From: Bradyrhizobium sp. STM 3843
Lineage (GTDB): Bacteria > Pseudomonadota > Alphaproteobacteria > Rhizobiales > Xanthobacteraceae
Direction: 5' to 3'
NCBI RefSeq assembly: GCF_000239815.1
Contig: NZ_CAFK01000296.1
Span: forward strand, 1 to 61,314
DNA: 61,314 bases
Every line of letters begins with the position of its first letter. Position 1 is the first letter of the stretch. This document shows, one piece after another, positions 37,238 to 46,794 of this stretch. The position numbers and the translations under genes are program-made. A model generated the notes under the pieces. It made no database searches, was not told the origin of the DNA, and saw only the letters and a list, made by a program, of their open reading frames with translations.

Positions 37238-38272
37238 TCAGGCCCGAAGGTTGCGCAAGCTCTCGCGCGCGATGCGTCTGAGCGGACCGCCCGGACGCTT
37301 GATCCGCCGCATCAAGCTGCCGCCGCTTTGATGGCGCAGGAGCTCCAGGAGACGCAGAGGTTCATGCACCGGAGGGTAGCGGTTGCGGGTGAGAGCGCCA
37401 AATCTTTGCAGGGCGGCCCGATGCGATGGGCCGGTCGCCGCGCGACGCACCTGCTTTCGAACGTCCTGCTTTTTTGCCGTCCACCAGCTCGAAATCTCCG
37501 ACTGCTTTCGGAGCAGGGAAGATTTGTCTACAAGCGCATGTTGCGCGTAGTTGCGAGCAGCCTCCCAGCTTTTGAATGACGGGATCGGGTGCGGTCCGAA
37601 CAGCCGGGTAAAATAGTCGATCGAGGCTCTGGTCTCGATGATCGGGATGCATCCGAGCTCGAGGCTCTCATAGAGCCGCCACGTCTCGAGAATGGCGTTC
37701 CCCATCGGACAAGGCGAAAACATTGTATTGTCGAGAACGTCATCGAACTCGGGCTTGCTCAGTTTTCTGCCACCGCTTCCGTAAATGGACGCGGTGCCGG
37801 TCAGGAAGCTCGGCTCCAACCCTGCGAAGGCGGCAGCCATGTCGGTTCGAGAGGCCTTGATCTCCCCGGTAAAGGACCAGACGTAAGGTCGCTCCGTGAT
37901 GGGACGCACCGCGCCGGATGTTCTCGTGCCGTTGGCATACCCCTCCGGGATCGTCCATATCCCCTCGTGCCGTGCCAGTCCGGTTGCGAAGTTCCGGATC
38001 ACCGCGTCGAAATGGCGGTAGAGCGCGTAGCCTCCCGAAAACCATTCGTCACTGGTATGAAGTAGCACCAGGCGACGGCACCTCGCTCGGCACTCTTGGA
38101 AATAGTCTTCGTATGCAGGTAGTGGCTGCCAATTGCTGCTGACGACATGAATGCAGTCGTCATCGAAGCAGGTCAGCGCGAGGTCCGTGCATTCCTCCTC
38201 GACCAGATCCCCTAAGACATCACGCAGCCAGTCAACTTCCAGAAGGTTGTCGGCATGCCACACAAGTTTCAT
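37238..38272 (-). CDS. Exostosin / GT47-like glycosyltransferase
   Basis: 344 residues. It has the bacterial exostosin-like pattern: LVLLHTSDEWFSGGYALYRHFDAVIRNF (about 68-95), IPEGYANG (about 108), YVWSFTGEIKASRTDM (about 128) and the late nucleotide-sugar block FSPCPMGNAILETWRLYESLELGCIPII (about 186-213), whose E..E.G.IP.. matches GT47 enzymes. It lacks a signal peptide, so it would act in the cytoplasm. Convergent with the flippase (20 bp between stops). Likely last sugar-adding enzyme of the locus. Confidence 0.75.
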   Translation of the reverse strand: MKLVWHADNLLEVDWLRDVLGDLVEEECTDLALTCFDDDCIHVVSSNWQPLPAYEDYFQECRARCRRLVLLHTSDEWFSGGYALYRHFDAVIRNFATGLARHEGIWTIPEGYANGTRTSGAVRPITERPYVWSFTGEIKASRTDMAAAFAGLEPSFLTGTASIYGSGGRKLSKPEFDDVLDNTMFSPCPMGNAILETWRLYESLELGCIPIIETRASIDYFTRLFGPHPIPSFKSWEAARNYAQHALVDKSSLLRKQSEISSWWTAKKQDVRKQVRRAATGPSHRAALQRFGALTRNRYPPVHEPLRLLELLRHQSGGSLMRRIKRPGGPLRRIARESLRNLRA

Positions 38273-38356
38273 CTGGGGCGGTCCTCCGAGATGCGGATGA
38301 ACGCGGTGCAGCGATCTTCGTTCCTGCCGCGATAGACAGCCAATGTCGGCGCCGGG

Positions 38357-39361
38357 TCATGGAGCGGCGGCTGAATAGTCCAGCGGCACCCATTGCCATT
38401 CGGCACCCCTCGTACCGATGTGCCCGAGCCCGGGAAAGGGCAGATGCGCGGCTCCGATCAATGCCCTTTGCTTTGCGGCGTTCTCAAGCATGTGTTCGCG
38501 AGTCGCCGCGGCGGCAGCGCCGTCCGTATCGAAGGCGGTCGCTACCTCGGGATTTGCCAGCTGTACCGCAGCGGCTACGATCTCATCGCCGGTCAGCCAC
38601 AGAAGCTGCCCTTCACTTTCGACGGCGTAGGCCGTATGCCCCGCCGTGTGCCCGTAGCTTCTGATCGAGCGGATTCCAGGGATGATTTCGGAGTCGGTTT
38701 CGAACGGTTGGTACCGTCCGGCGTCGATGTAGGGCGTGAGGCTGGCCACCACACCTTGGAATCTGGCCTTCGCTCCGTCCGGAGCCTTGTCGAGATTGTC
38801 CTTTGACAGCCAATAGTCCGACTCACGTCTGTCGGCGTGTATCATCGCATTCGGAAATGCGCGCGCACCGTTCAATACCAGGCCTCCGATATGGTCCCGG
38901 TGCATGTGAGTCAGCAGGACGTCGTCGATCTGGTCCGGTTCGTAACCCGCGGCGCGAAGGTTCGATTGGAGCTTGCCGAGCCGCCCGCCGAAGAATCCCG
39001 CTCCACCGGTGTCCACCAGAACTAGCCTTGATCCGGTGTTGATGAGAAACGCGTTGACGGATGTCGGAACGGGATTTTCCAGAAACTCACTCTTGAGGGC
39101 GACTTCGGTATTGGTCGGGGGCTCATCGAGGAGCTTGACCAGGTCGACAGCTTGCGCTCCGTCATAAAGAGCGGTGATTTCGAAGCGACCCAACATCGCG
39201 CGAAAGAAGCCCGGCGCCGCAACCTTCGCAAAGGGGGCCGCAGCTGAGGCCGAATTGACCGGGAGAGGACCGCGGCCTCCGCATATCAGAAGCCCGCAGG
39301 CCAACGCCGCCGCCCGCCATGAGATCCGCCATGCGTGATGCCGATACACAGTCTCCAACAT
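38357..39361 (-). CDS. Exported MBL-fold metallo-hydrolase
   Basis: 334 residues. The N-terminus (WRISWRAAALACGLLICGG... to SASAAAPF) is a signal sequence, with a possible cleavage near residue 42. Metal ligands: THMHRDH gives His152, His154, Asp156 and His157; YGHTAGHT gives His239/His243; LTGDE gives Asp260; GAAHLPFPG supplies a late His. So a two-metal lactamase-fold hydrolase, exported to the periplasm. Substrate (lactone, beta-lactam, other ester) cannot be told. It lies 84 bp downstream of the GT47-like gene start but looks unrelated to polysaccharide synthesis. Confidence 0.85.
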   Translation of the reverse strand: MLETVYRHHAWRISWRAAALACGLLICGGRGPLPVNSASAAAPFAKVAAPGFFRAMLGRFEITALYDGAQAVDLVKLLDEPPTNTEVALKSEFLENPVPTSVNAFLINTGSRLVLVDTGGAGFFGGRLGKLQSNLRAAGYEPDQIDDVLLTHMHRDHIGGLVLNGARAFPNAMIHADRRESDYWLSKDNLDKAPDGAKARFQGVVASLTPYIDAGRYQPFETDSEIIPGIRSIRSYGHTAGHTAYAVESEGQLLWLTGDEIVAAAVQLANPEVATAFDTDGAAAAATREHMLENAAKQRALIGAAHLPFPGLGHIGTRGAEWQWVPLDYSAAAP

Positions 39362-39916
39362 GACGCCGGGTCCTCCTCAAATCCGCTTGCCGCGTGATGG
39401 CGACACACACGCCTCATGCAGAACCTCGGGATCAATTTGAAATCAATATCGCGTATACGAGGTATAGACATTTGAGGAATATGACGCTCTCGAACACATC
39501 GTCGTGGCGATGGCGGCGGATTTCGCGGTTTCATCGACGAGAGTATGGAACGCTTCGTCTTGAGCGCGAGCTGGCATCGGCGATTTAACAAGGAGCCCGG
39601 TCATATCTGGCTTCGCGAGCAGCTGGCCCTTTGCGTCATGGGTTGAGCCAGGTTGGATGGAGCCAGATTGGACACGAAGATGGCTACGTCTTGCTTCGTG
39701 CATTGACCAGAGGCAGGCATCACCTTTCGTGATGGATGGACCGCAACCCCAGGTGAACGGCGCTTCGGGCGCTTTATCGGCGGGCGTGCGGGGCGTTTGG
39801 AAATACCGCCACGATTGTGGCTGCACTGCCATTAACTTCAACGTGAGCAGCATAACTTCCGCTTTGCAGCGGCGCAGCTCGCGTGTCACCATCGTTTCAA
39901 GATGCGGAGGTCCACT
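39362..39916. other. Non-coding region between hydrolase and DUF1194 gene
   Basis: 555 bp between divergent genes. Both promoters should be here. I find no convincing gene; the 194-codon minus-strand frame over 39443-40027 has low-complexity, non-conserved translation and overlaps the start of the next gene. An imperfect repeat GTATACGAGGTATAGAC is seen near 39455. Confidence 0.45.
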
Positions 39917-40756
39917 ATGCGACGGTGTATCTCGATCGGAACGGTGCTGGTCGCTGGCATGCTTGCTGGCGCCGATATCACGAGCGTTGCGGCGCCGGGC
40001 CAAAGATCCGAAGTAGCAGACAAGCAAACCGCGACCCCGGTGGATGTTGAGCTTGTCATTGCTGTCGACGTCTCCTATTCAATGGATCTGGACGAACTCG
40101 CCGTTCAGCGCGAGGGATATGCTCAGGCCATCACCTCCACGGAATTCTTGCAGGCCCTGCGGACGGGGCCGAACGCCAGGATTTCTCTGACCTATTTCGA
40201 ATGGTCCGCGTCCAGCGACCAGAAGATCATCATTCCCTGGCGCGTGATCGAGGGGCCGGAGACGGCTGACGCCATCGCAAACGAAATCCTGCAGACGCCG
40301 GTCCGGCGCGGGTCGCGTACCTCGATCTCGGGCGCCATCCTGTTCGCGATGCCGCTGTTCGAGCAGGACCCGTACCGAGGACTGCGCCGCGTCATCGACA
40401 TTTCAGGCGACGGCCCGAACAACAACGGTCCGCCGGTCACGTCCGTTCGCGATGAGGCGCTGGCGAAGGGCATCGTCATCAATGGCTTGCCGGTCATGGT
40501 GAAGGAGCCATCCTACTCGACCATGGATATCGACAATCTCGATTGGTATTATGAGGATTGCGTCGTCGGCGGACCGGGCTCTTTTGTGGTGCCGATCAAG
40601 GATCGCGATAATTTCAAGGAGGCGATCCGCGCCAAGTTGATCCGGGAGGTCGCGGACAGGACGCCCGGACACCGGATGGTTCCGATCGCCGAAAAGGCGC
40701 CGCGCATCAGCTGCGCGATCGGCGAGAAGATCTGGCAGGATCGTTGGGGACGCTAG
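39917..40756 (+). CDS. DUF1194 von Willebrand factor A-like exported protein
   Basis: 279 residues from ATG 39917; GGAGG lies 6 bp upstream, which decides the start over ATG 39902. Signal peptide ISIGTVLVAGMLAGADITSVAA. A VWA fold follows: VELVIAVDVSYSMD has the metal-binding D-x-S-x-S (Asp51, Ser53, Ser55); RRVIDISGDGPNNNGPP carries the later acidic metal ligand. DUF1194 members are exported alphaproteobacterial proteins without a known partner. It converges with the P-type ATPase gene, 53 bp between stops. Confidence 0.85.
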   Translation: MRRCISIGTVLVAGMLAGADITSVAAPGQRSEVADKQTATPVDVELVIAVDVSYSMDLDELAVQREGYAQAITSTEFLQALRTGPNARISLTYFEWSASSDQKIIIPWRVIEGPETADAIANEILQTPVRRGSRTSISGAILFAMPLFEQDPYRGLRRVIDISGDGPNNNGPPVTSVRDEALAKGIVINGLPVMVKEPSYSTMDIDNLDWYYEDCVVGGPGSFVVPIKDRDNFKEAIRAKLIREVADRTPGHRMVPIAEKAPRISCAIGEKIWQDRWGR

Positions 40757-40809
40757 GGGGCCCAGCGCTCGGCCGGCTGGACTAACTTGGATCGCACGAC
40801 GCACACCCG

Positions 40810-43440
40810 TCAAAGGCCCCATCTTCGCGTGAACCAGACTTTCACAAAGTGCGTAAGTACTGCGTACGTTAGCAGCAGGGCTCCCACCAGCGGCCAATAG
40901 GCCCACGGCAGTGGCACGAAGCCCAGGGCGGCGCCCGCCCAGGTAAAGGGCAACGTCATGCCGATCGTGCAGATGATCACTGTCGTCGCAATGAGCGCAG
41001 GACTTGCGTGGCTCTCGACGAACGGAATCCTTGCGGTTCTGATGATGTGAATGATCAGCGTCTGAGTCAGAAGCGATTCGACAAACCAGCCGGTTTGAAA
41101 CAGATGCGGATTATTCCAGGCATCGAAGATAAAGAGCATCATGCCGTAGGTCGCGTAGTCAAAGATCGAGCTGATCGGTCCGATGAAGATCATGAACTTG
41201 AAGATGTTGCCGATGTCCCACTTTCGCGGAAGAGCCACATACTCATCGTCGACATTGTCGGTCGGAATCGTCGTCTGCGAGAAGTCATAAAGCAGATTGT
41301 TGGTCAGGACCTGGATCGGCGCCATCGGCAGGAACGGCAGGAAGATGCTTGCCCCGAGCACGCTGAACATGTTGCCGAAATTCGAGCTTGCGCCCATCTT
41401 GATGTACTTGGTGATGTTCGCGAAGATCTTGCGACCTTCCGTTACGCCCTCCTGAAGCACGAGGAGACTCTTTTCGAGCAGGATGATGTCCGCCGATTCT
41501 TTTGCAATATCGACGGCGGTGTCCACCGAGATGCCGACATCAGCGACTTTCAGGGCTGGACTATCGTTGATGCCGTCGCCGAGGAATCCGACGACGTGTC
41601 CCTTGGCGTGAAGGGCCTGCACCACTCTTTCCTTCTGCTCCGGGTTCAGTTTGGCGAAAACCGTCGTGCAGTCGGCGACCTCGGCCAGTTCAGCGTCGCT
41701 CATCTGGCCGATACGGTTGCCCAGCACAATTTCGCCTGGCTCCAGTTGAACCTCATGGCAGATCTTGCGTGTAATGACCTCGTTGTCGCCGGTGAGGACC
41801 TTGATCTGAACGCCTTTTCGCGCGAGCGCCGCGATGGCCTCCCTCGCGCTTTCCTTTGGGGGGTCCAGAAAGGCGATGTATCCGAGAAGCGTCAGGTCTG
41901 CCTCATCCTCGACCGAATACACCGTCTTCGAGGGGGCCATCTCCTTGTAGGCCACCGCAACGACACGAAATCCGTCGGAATTCAAGACGCTGGTCTGCTG
42001 TTTGGCTGTCTCAAAGTGGGTTTCGTCGAGCCGGCCCACCTCACCATTCAGCGAGTAGTTCGAGCAGACGGCGAAAATCTCCTCGACCGCGCCCTTGCAG
42101 ATCAGCAGATGCTTCGTGCCATCGCGCCTGACCACCACGGAAAGGCGCCGACGAGTGAAGTCAAAGGGGATTTCGTCGACTTTCGAATAACCTCCGTCAG
42201 CCCGCAATCGTTGATCGAGTTCGGCGTGCGCAAGCACGGCCTTGTCGAGGAGGTTCTTCAATCCGGATTGGAAATGGCTGTTCAAGAACGCGTATTGGAG
42301 CACTTCATTCGAGTCATTTCCCTCGATATCGATGTGCCGTTTGAGAATAATTCGATCCTGCGTGAGGGTGCCCGTCTTGTCGGTGCACAACACATCCATC
42401 GCCCCGAAATTCTGAATGGCATTCAGCCGCTTGACGATCACCTTCTTGCGCGACATTGCGATCGCGCCCTTGGCGAGATTCACCGTCACGATCATTGGCA
42501 GCATTTCGGGCGTGAGGCCGACGGCCACCGCGACCGCGAAAAGCAGCGCCTCCAGCCAATCGTGCTTGGTCAGGCCGTTGATCAGGAAAACGGCAGGGAC
42601 CATCACCAGGATGAAGCGGATCATCAGCCAGGTGAACCTGTTGACGCCCTGGTCGAAGGCGGTCGGAACGCGGCGGCCTGCAATCTCGTGGGCAAGCTGG
42701 CCGAAGAAGGTGCTTCGGCCGGTTCGCAAGATCACCCCGGTGCCGTAGCCCGAAACAACATTGGCTCCCATGAAGCAGACATTCGGCAGGTCGAGGGGGT
42801 CCTCGTGCTCTGACGTGCAGCATTTGCCGTGCTTCTCGGCGGGCATGGATTCACCCGTCAGGACGGCCTGATTGACGAACAGATCCCTGGCATCGAGCAG
42901 GCGCAGATCAGCCGGAATCATGTCTCCGGCGGAGAGCCGCACCACATCCCCCGGCACGAGATGATCGATAGGAATCTCGGTGAACGGATCATCCGATTGG
43001 CTGGGTCTGCGTCTGACGCTGGCGGTGGTGTGAACCATGGCCCGCAGCCGGGCTGCAGCCTCGTTGGAACGGTGCTCCTGGATGAAGGCTGTTGTAATCG
43101 CCAGCACGACCATCGCAGCAATCACGATTGCAGCGCGTACGTCGCCCAGGAAATAAGAGACCACGGCCAGCGTCAGGAGCAACGCGTTCAATGGATTGCG
43201 CGCGCGATTCCAGATCTCCTCGGGGATGGTTGGCTTGCGTTCCCGCGCAACGAGGTTAGGTCCAACCTTCTTCAGCCGCGCTGCTGCTTCGGCAGCGAGC
43301 ATCCCTTCCGGTGTCGAGCCCATCTCCGTGCAGGCTTCGCCGGGCTCGAGGCGGCTCATTGCGGCAAGCCAGCCGCCGTTCACCGCTGCATCGGCGCCAT
43401 GGTGGTCAATCTTCTTCATCGGCTTCGACAGCAAGTGCAT
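40810..43440 (-). CDS. mgtA: Magnesium-translocating P-type ATPase (MgtA/MgtB type)
   Basis: 876 residues if started at ATG 43440. Class III P-ATPase motifs: TGES (about 200), the phosphorylation site DKTGTLT (about 355), KGAVEE, a nucleotide-binding TGDN, and GDGINDSPALK (about 620). The M4 motif VAVGLTPEMLPMIVTVNLAKGA is that of MgtA proteins. It imports Mg2+ into the cytoplasm down its gradient, coupled to ATP. Starts at 43479 or 43419 are also open. I see no clear Mg-sensing leader in the 194 bp upstream. Confidence 0.92.
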   Translation of the reverse strand: MHLLSKPMKKIDHHGADAAVNGGWLAAMSRLEPGEACTEMGSTPEGMLAAEAAARLKKVGPNLVARERKPTIPEEIWNRARNPLNALLLTLAVVSYFLGDVRAAIVIAAMVVLAITTAFIQEHRSNEAAARLRAMVHTTASVRRRPSQSDDPFTEIPIDHLVPGDVVRLSAGDMIPADLRLLDARDLFVNQAVLTGESMPAEKHGKCCTSEHEDPLDLPNVCFMGANVVSGYGTGVILRTGRSTFFGQLAHEIAGRRVPTAFDQGVNRFTWLMIRFILVMVPAVFLINGLTKHDWLEALLFAVAVAVGLTPEMLPMIVTVNLAKGAIAMSRKKVIVKRLNAIQNFGAMDVLCTDKTGTLTQDRIILKRHIDIEGNDSNEVLQYAFLNSHFQSGLKNLLDKAVLAHAELDQRLRADGGYSKVDEIPFDFTRRRLSVVVRRDGTKHLLICKGAVEEIFAVCSNYSLNGEVGRLDETHFETAKQQTSVLNSDGFRVVAVAYKEMAPSKTVYSVEDEADLTLLGYIAFLDPPKESAREAIAALARKGVQIKVLTGDNEVITRKICHEVQLEPGEIVLGNRIGQMSDAELAEVADCTTVFAKLNPEQKERVVQALHAKGHVVGFLGDGINDSPALKVADVGISVDTAVDIAKESADIILLEKSLLVLQEGVTEGRKIFANITKYIKMGASSNFGNMFSVLGASIFLPFLPMAPIQVLTNNLLYDFSQTTIPTDNVDDEYVALPRKWDIGNIFKFMIFIGPISSIFDYATYGMMLFIFDAWNNPHLFQTGWFVESLLTQTLIIHIIRTARIPFVESHASPALIATTVIICTIGMTLPFTWAGAALGFVPLPWAYWPLVGALLLTYAVLTHFVKVWFTRRWGL

Positions 43441-43634
43441 GGTGTTGTATCCGCTGAGAGATTGACAAGAGCCATACAATCATCATTGCGCCGCACCATC
43501 TTGCGGGAGATCAAAAGGCTGGACGCTCCAGTGCGTCGCCACGGCATGACGGAAATATTACAGCTCGTCCGCGCGCTCTCGAATGAGCGAGAGCAGGAAT
43601 AGAGGTCGGATCGCCGGTCAAAAGCGGCCTGCCT

Positions 43635-44549
43635 CTATGCCGTCGACGCCTCCGCGACGAGCCAGTCGCGGAAGGCAACCAGTCTCGCCAACGCGGCACA
43701 CTCCGGACGATAGACCACGTAGTATGCAAGCGCCGAGGCCAACTCGACCTTGGGAAAGAGCCGCACCAAGCGGCCCGCCGCCAGGTCGTCACGCGCCATG
43801 ATACTGCGAGCCAACGCGACGCCGTGTCCGTCGATCGCTGCCTGCAGCACCGCGGCCGAATTATTGATCCGCAATCCCCGTTTCGTTGCGACATCCGGCG
43901 CATCGGCTTTCTCCAGCCAGGTACTCCATGTCGCGAAACCGGCTCGGGCATCCACTGATAAATCATGAATGAGCGTCTGAGTGGCCAGATCGGCTGGCGT
44001 CCGTAGCCGTCGGTTCCGGCGCAACAGCGTCGGCGAGCAGACCGGAAATATCTCCTCGTCCATGAGTTTTTCGGCAGTCAAGCCGGGCCAAATCCCGGCG
44101 CCATACCGCACCCCGATATCGATCCCTTGCGCGACGAAATCCAGCAGCTTGAGGCTGGTATCGAGCCGCACGTCAGTATCGGGCCATAACGCCTGGAAGC
44201 GATCGATGCGCGGCAGCAGCCACTTGGCCGCAAAGGCGGGGCTGACCGTAACCGTCAGCACGCCGTTTGCCGAGCCCTCCTTGAGGCGTTCAAGGCCCAG
44301 ACTCAAGCGGTCGAACCCGGCGCGTATGTCCGGCAGCGCGCGCTGAGCGATCTCGGTCATGACCAGCCTGGCCCGCCCGCTGGGACTTCGGTGAAATAGC
44401 AATGTCCCGAGCCACTCCTCGAGACTGCGCACGAGTTGTCCAACGGCCGCGGGCGTCACGTTGAGTTCCGATGCCGCGGCGGAAAAGCTCTCGTGCCTGG
44501 CACTGGCCTCGAAAGCACGGAGCGCGTTCAAATAGATCGGTGATCTCAT
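43635..44549 (-). CDS. LysR-family transcriptional regulator (GcvA-like)
   Basis: 304 residues. The N-terminal HTH, LNALRAFEASARHESFSAAASELNVTPAAVGQLVRSLE, is typical of the GcvA subgroup. The effector domain follows, with VSPAFAAKWLLPRIDRFQALWPDTDVRL and IDIGVRYG. It is divergent from the SDR / amine-oxidase-like / cupin genes, with a 240-bp shared upstream region, and so most likely controls them and itself. The inducer is unknown. Confidence 0.9.
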   Translation of the reverse strand: MRSPIYLNALRAFEASARHESFSAAASELNVTPAAVGQLVRSLEEWLGTLLFHRSPSGRARLVMTEIAQRALPDIRAGFDRLSLGLERLKEGSANGVLTVTVSPAFAAKWLLPRIDRFQALWPDTDVRLDTSLKLLDFVAQGIDIGVRYGAGIWPGLTAEKLMDEEIFPVCSPTLLRRNRRLRTPADLATQTLIHDLSVDARAGFATWSTWLEKADAPDVATKRGLRINNSAAVLQAAIDGHGVALARSIMARDDLAAGRLVRLFPKVELASALAYYVVYRPECAALARLVAFRDWLVAEASTA

Positions 44550-44789
44550 CCAAAAAGATTTTCTTTAGCGGGCGGAAAGAACTTCAGATTTGCGACGCGC
44601 TGCGCGTCTGTCAATAACAGTCAACGGCAGCCGCTTGAAGCTTATTTAAAGGGCAGAGGTGCCGAGATGTGGATTGTGTCCTGCTTCGGCGGCGGCCAGT
44701 GCACCAAATAGTTTTTCTTCTAGATGAGGCGTCATCCGACGCTGGCCGGGGTCGGCAAGCCGAGAGATGCGCGGAGGAGATGCGGGAAT

Positions 44790-45560
44790 ATGATGCGTTT
44801 CGAAGGAAAAGTGGTCGCCGTCACCGGCGGTGGCTCAGGTATCGGCAAGGAAGCCGCCGCGCGCTTCCTCGCCGAAGGCGCGAAGGTCGCGATCAACGGG
44901 CGCGATGCCGCGAAATTGCTGGCGGCCGCTCGTGAGATCGATCCGAGTGGTGAGAACGTCATCATATCGGCCGGCGATATCGCCAATCCCGAAACTGGCG
45001 CGGCGTTGGTGGGGGCTGCGGTTTCCCGCTTCGGAAAGCTGGACGTCCTGGTCAATAACGCCGGGGTTTTCAACCCGAAGCCTTTCCTCGAACTCACCGA
45101 GGCGGACTACGACTGGTGTCTCGACACGATCCTGAAGGGGAAGTTCTTCGCGGCCCAGGCCGCAGCAAGAGCCATGAAGGACAGGGGTGGCGCCATCGTC
45201 CAGACGGGCTCGATGTGGGCGATCCAGGCAATCGGCGCTACGCCTTCGGCGGCTTACTCCGCCGCCAATGCCGGCGTTCATGCGATGGTGCGCAATCTCG
45301 CGATCGAACTGGCTCGCTATAAGATCCGCATCAATGCCGTCGCGCCTGCCGTCGTGGAAACTCCGGTCTACAATACTTTCATGTCCGACGAGCAGGTGAA
45401 GCAAGTGCTTCCGAGCTTCGACGCCTTCCATCCGCTCGGCCGCAATGGCCAACCGCGGGACGTGGCCGAGGCCATTCTGTTTCTTGCTTCTGACCAGGCG
45501 TCCTGGATCACCGGCACCATACTTCCCGTTGACGGTGGCGTCACCGCCGGCCGCCAATAA
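44790..45560 (+). CDS. SDR-family oxidoreductase with Asn in place of the catalytic Lys
   Basis: 256 residues from ATG 44790 (GGAGGAGA about 10 bp upstream; ATG 44793 also possible). Rossmann motif TGGGSGIG (residues 12-19), NNAG (89-92), active-site Ser141 in QTGSMW and Tyr156 in AAYSAANAG. The YxxxK lysine is an Asn (Tyr-Ser-Ala-Ala-Asn160; codon AAT). The C-terminus SWITGTILPVDGG is normal. The Lys normally lowers the Tyr pKa and holds the nicotinamide ribose, so activity may be altered. First gene of the operon under the LysR regulator. Confidence 0.88.
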   Translation: MMRFEGKVVAVTGGGSGIGKEAAARFLAEGAKVAINGRDAAKLLAAAREIDPSGENVIISAGDIANPETGAALVGAAVSRFGKLDVLVNNAGVFNPKPFLELTEADYDWCLDTILKGKFFAAQAAARAMKDRGGAIVQTGSMWAIQAIGATPSAAYSAANAGVHAMVRNLAIELARYKIRINAVAPAVVETPVYNTFMSDEQVKQVLPSFDAFHPLGRNGQPRDVAEAILFLASDQASWITGTILPVDGGVTAGRQ

Positions 45561-45588
45561 TTGGACCAGCAGTTAGGGAGAATTCAGT

Positions 45589-46734
45589 GTGTCGTCATCG
45601 TATGCTGCTGTTCTGATCGTCGGAGGGGGCCTTGCCGGTCTGACCGTGGCCCATCTGATCCACCGTGCGGGGATCGATTTTCGACTGTTGGAAGCGCGAG
45701 GAAGGCTCGGCGGACGTATCCTGTCGGTCGACGAGTCGGGCCAAGCCTCGTGCGATGGGTTCGATCTCGGTCCGTCCTGGTTCTGGCCCGACGTGCAGCC
45801 GTCTTTCAGTCGGCTCGTCGACGGCCTTGGACTGGCCAGCTTCGCTCAGCAGAGTGGCGGTGACATCGTCTTCCATCGACTGCCTCTTGAAGCTCCCCGG
45901 CGGTTCGGGGGAGTAGGCCGAGCGTCCCCTTCCATGCGGCTCGTCGGCGGCACGGCCTCGATCGTATCGGCGCTCGCCGCTGGCCTTCCGGGCGGGAATA
46001 TCGAGCTCAACGCTCGAGTGACTGGCGCGATGCTGGACGGCGATGATGTCGAGCTATCCTTCATCGACGCTGGCGGCGCTGAACAGAGTTGCCGGTCATC
46101 GCAAGTCGTCTTCGCGCTCCCGCCGCGTCTGCTCGAAGCGACCGTCTCGTTTACCCCTCGAATTGATGAAACGTCAGCGCGACGCTGGCGCGATACGCCG
46201 ACGTGGATGGCACCGCATGCGAAGTTCTTCGCGCTATACGACCGGCCATTCTGGCTTGAGAAGGGTCTGTCGGGCACGGCGCAAAGCATGGTGGGACCGC
46301 TCGCCGAAGTGCACGATGCCACGACTGCCTCCGGCAAAGCCGCATTGTTCGGCTTTCTCGGCCTATCCGCGGAAGACCGCGCTTCGCTGGGAGAGGCCGC
46401 GATCATCGCGTCCTGCATCCAGCAATTGGCTCTCCTGTTCGACTCGAAGACCGCCGACGTTCGCGCTACTCTCTTCAAGGATTGGGCGGCCGATCTCCTC
46501 ACGGCTACGGACCGGGACCGAATCGCGGCCGTTCATCCCGTCGCGGATCGTGGCCCATGGGTCGGTGAAGGATGGCGCGACCGCATCGTTCTAGCCGGTA
46601 GCGAGACGAGCGCTCGCGATCCGGGATATCTCGCCGGTGCCGTCCATGCAGCGGAAGGCGCCGCCGCTTCGCTAGTCGCACGTCTGCGAACGACGCGCGT
46701 CGGCGGTCGAGCCTCATTCGAAGGAAACCTCTGA
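45589..46734 (+). CDS. FAD-dependent amine oxidase-like protein
   Basis: 381 residues from GTG 45589 with AGGGAG 8-13 bp upstream. The dinucleotide-binding motif LIVGGGLAGLTVAHLIHRAG (residues about 7-26) and LLEARGRLGGRI are those of flavin monoamine oxidases and protoporphyrinogen-oxidase-like enzymes. The C-terminal flavin motif is in RIVLAGSETSARDPGYLAGAVHAAEGAA. It is shorter than typical MAOs (about 450), with a reduced substrate domain. 28 bp after the SDR gene; same operon. Confidence 0.85.
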   Translation: MSSSYAAVLIVGGGLAGLTVAHLIHRAGIDFRLLEARGRLGGRILSVDESGQASCDGFDLGPSWFWPDVQPSFSRLVDGLGLASFAQQSGGDIVFHRLPLEAPRRFGGVGRASPSMRLVGGTASIVSALAAGLPGGNIELNARVTGAMLDGDDVELSFIDAGGAEQSCRSSQVVFALPPRLLEATVSFTPRIDETSARRWRDTPTWMAPHAKFFALYDRPFWLEKGLSGTAQSMVGPLAEVHDATTASGKAALFGFLGLSAEDRASLGEAAIIASCIQQLALLFDSKTADVRATLFKDWAADLLTATDRDRIAAVHPVADRGPWVGEGWRDRIVLAGSETSARDPGYLAGAVHAAEGAAASLVARLRTTRVGGRASFEGNL

Positions 46735-46794
46735 CGAGATGAGATCCGGCCATACCAAGTTGAGAATCACGTTGACCACGAAAGGAGGGGTGCC

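Noticed and set aside
39443..40027. 194-codon minus-strand frame before the DUF1194 gene
   Set aside because: No ribosome site or conserved feature, overlaps the start of the real gene, low-complexity translation.
41008..42813. 601-codon plus-strand frame opposite the Mg P-type ATPase
   Set aside because: Antisense to a fully conserved ATPase; no recognisable motif.
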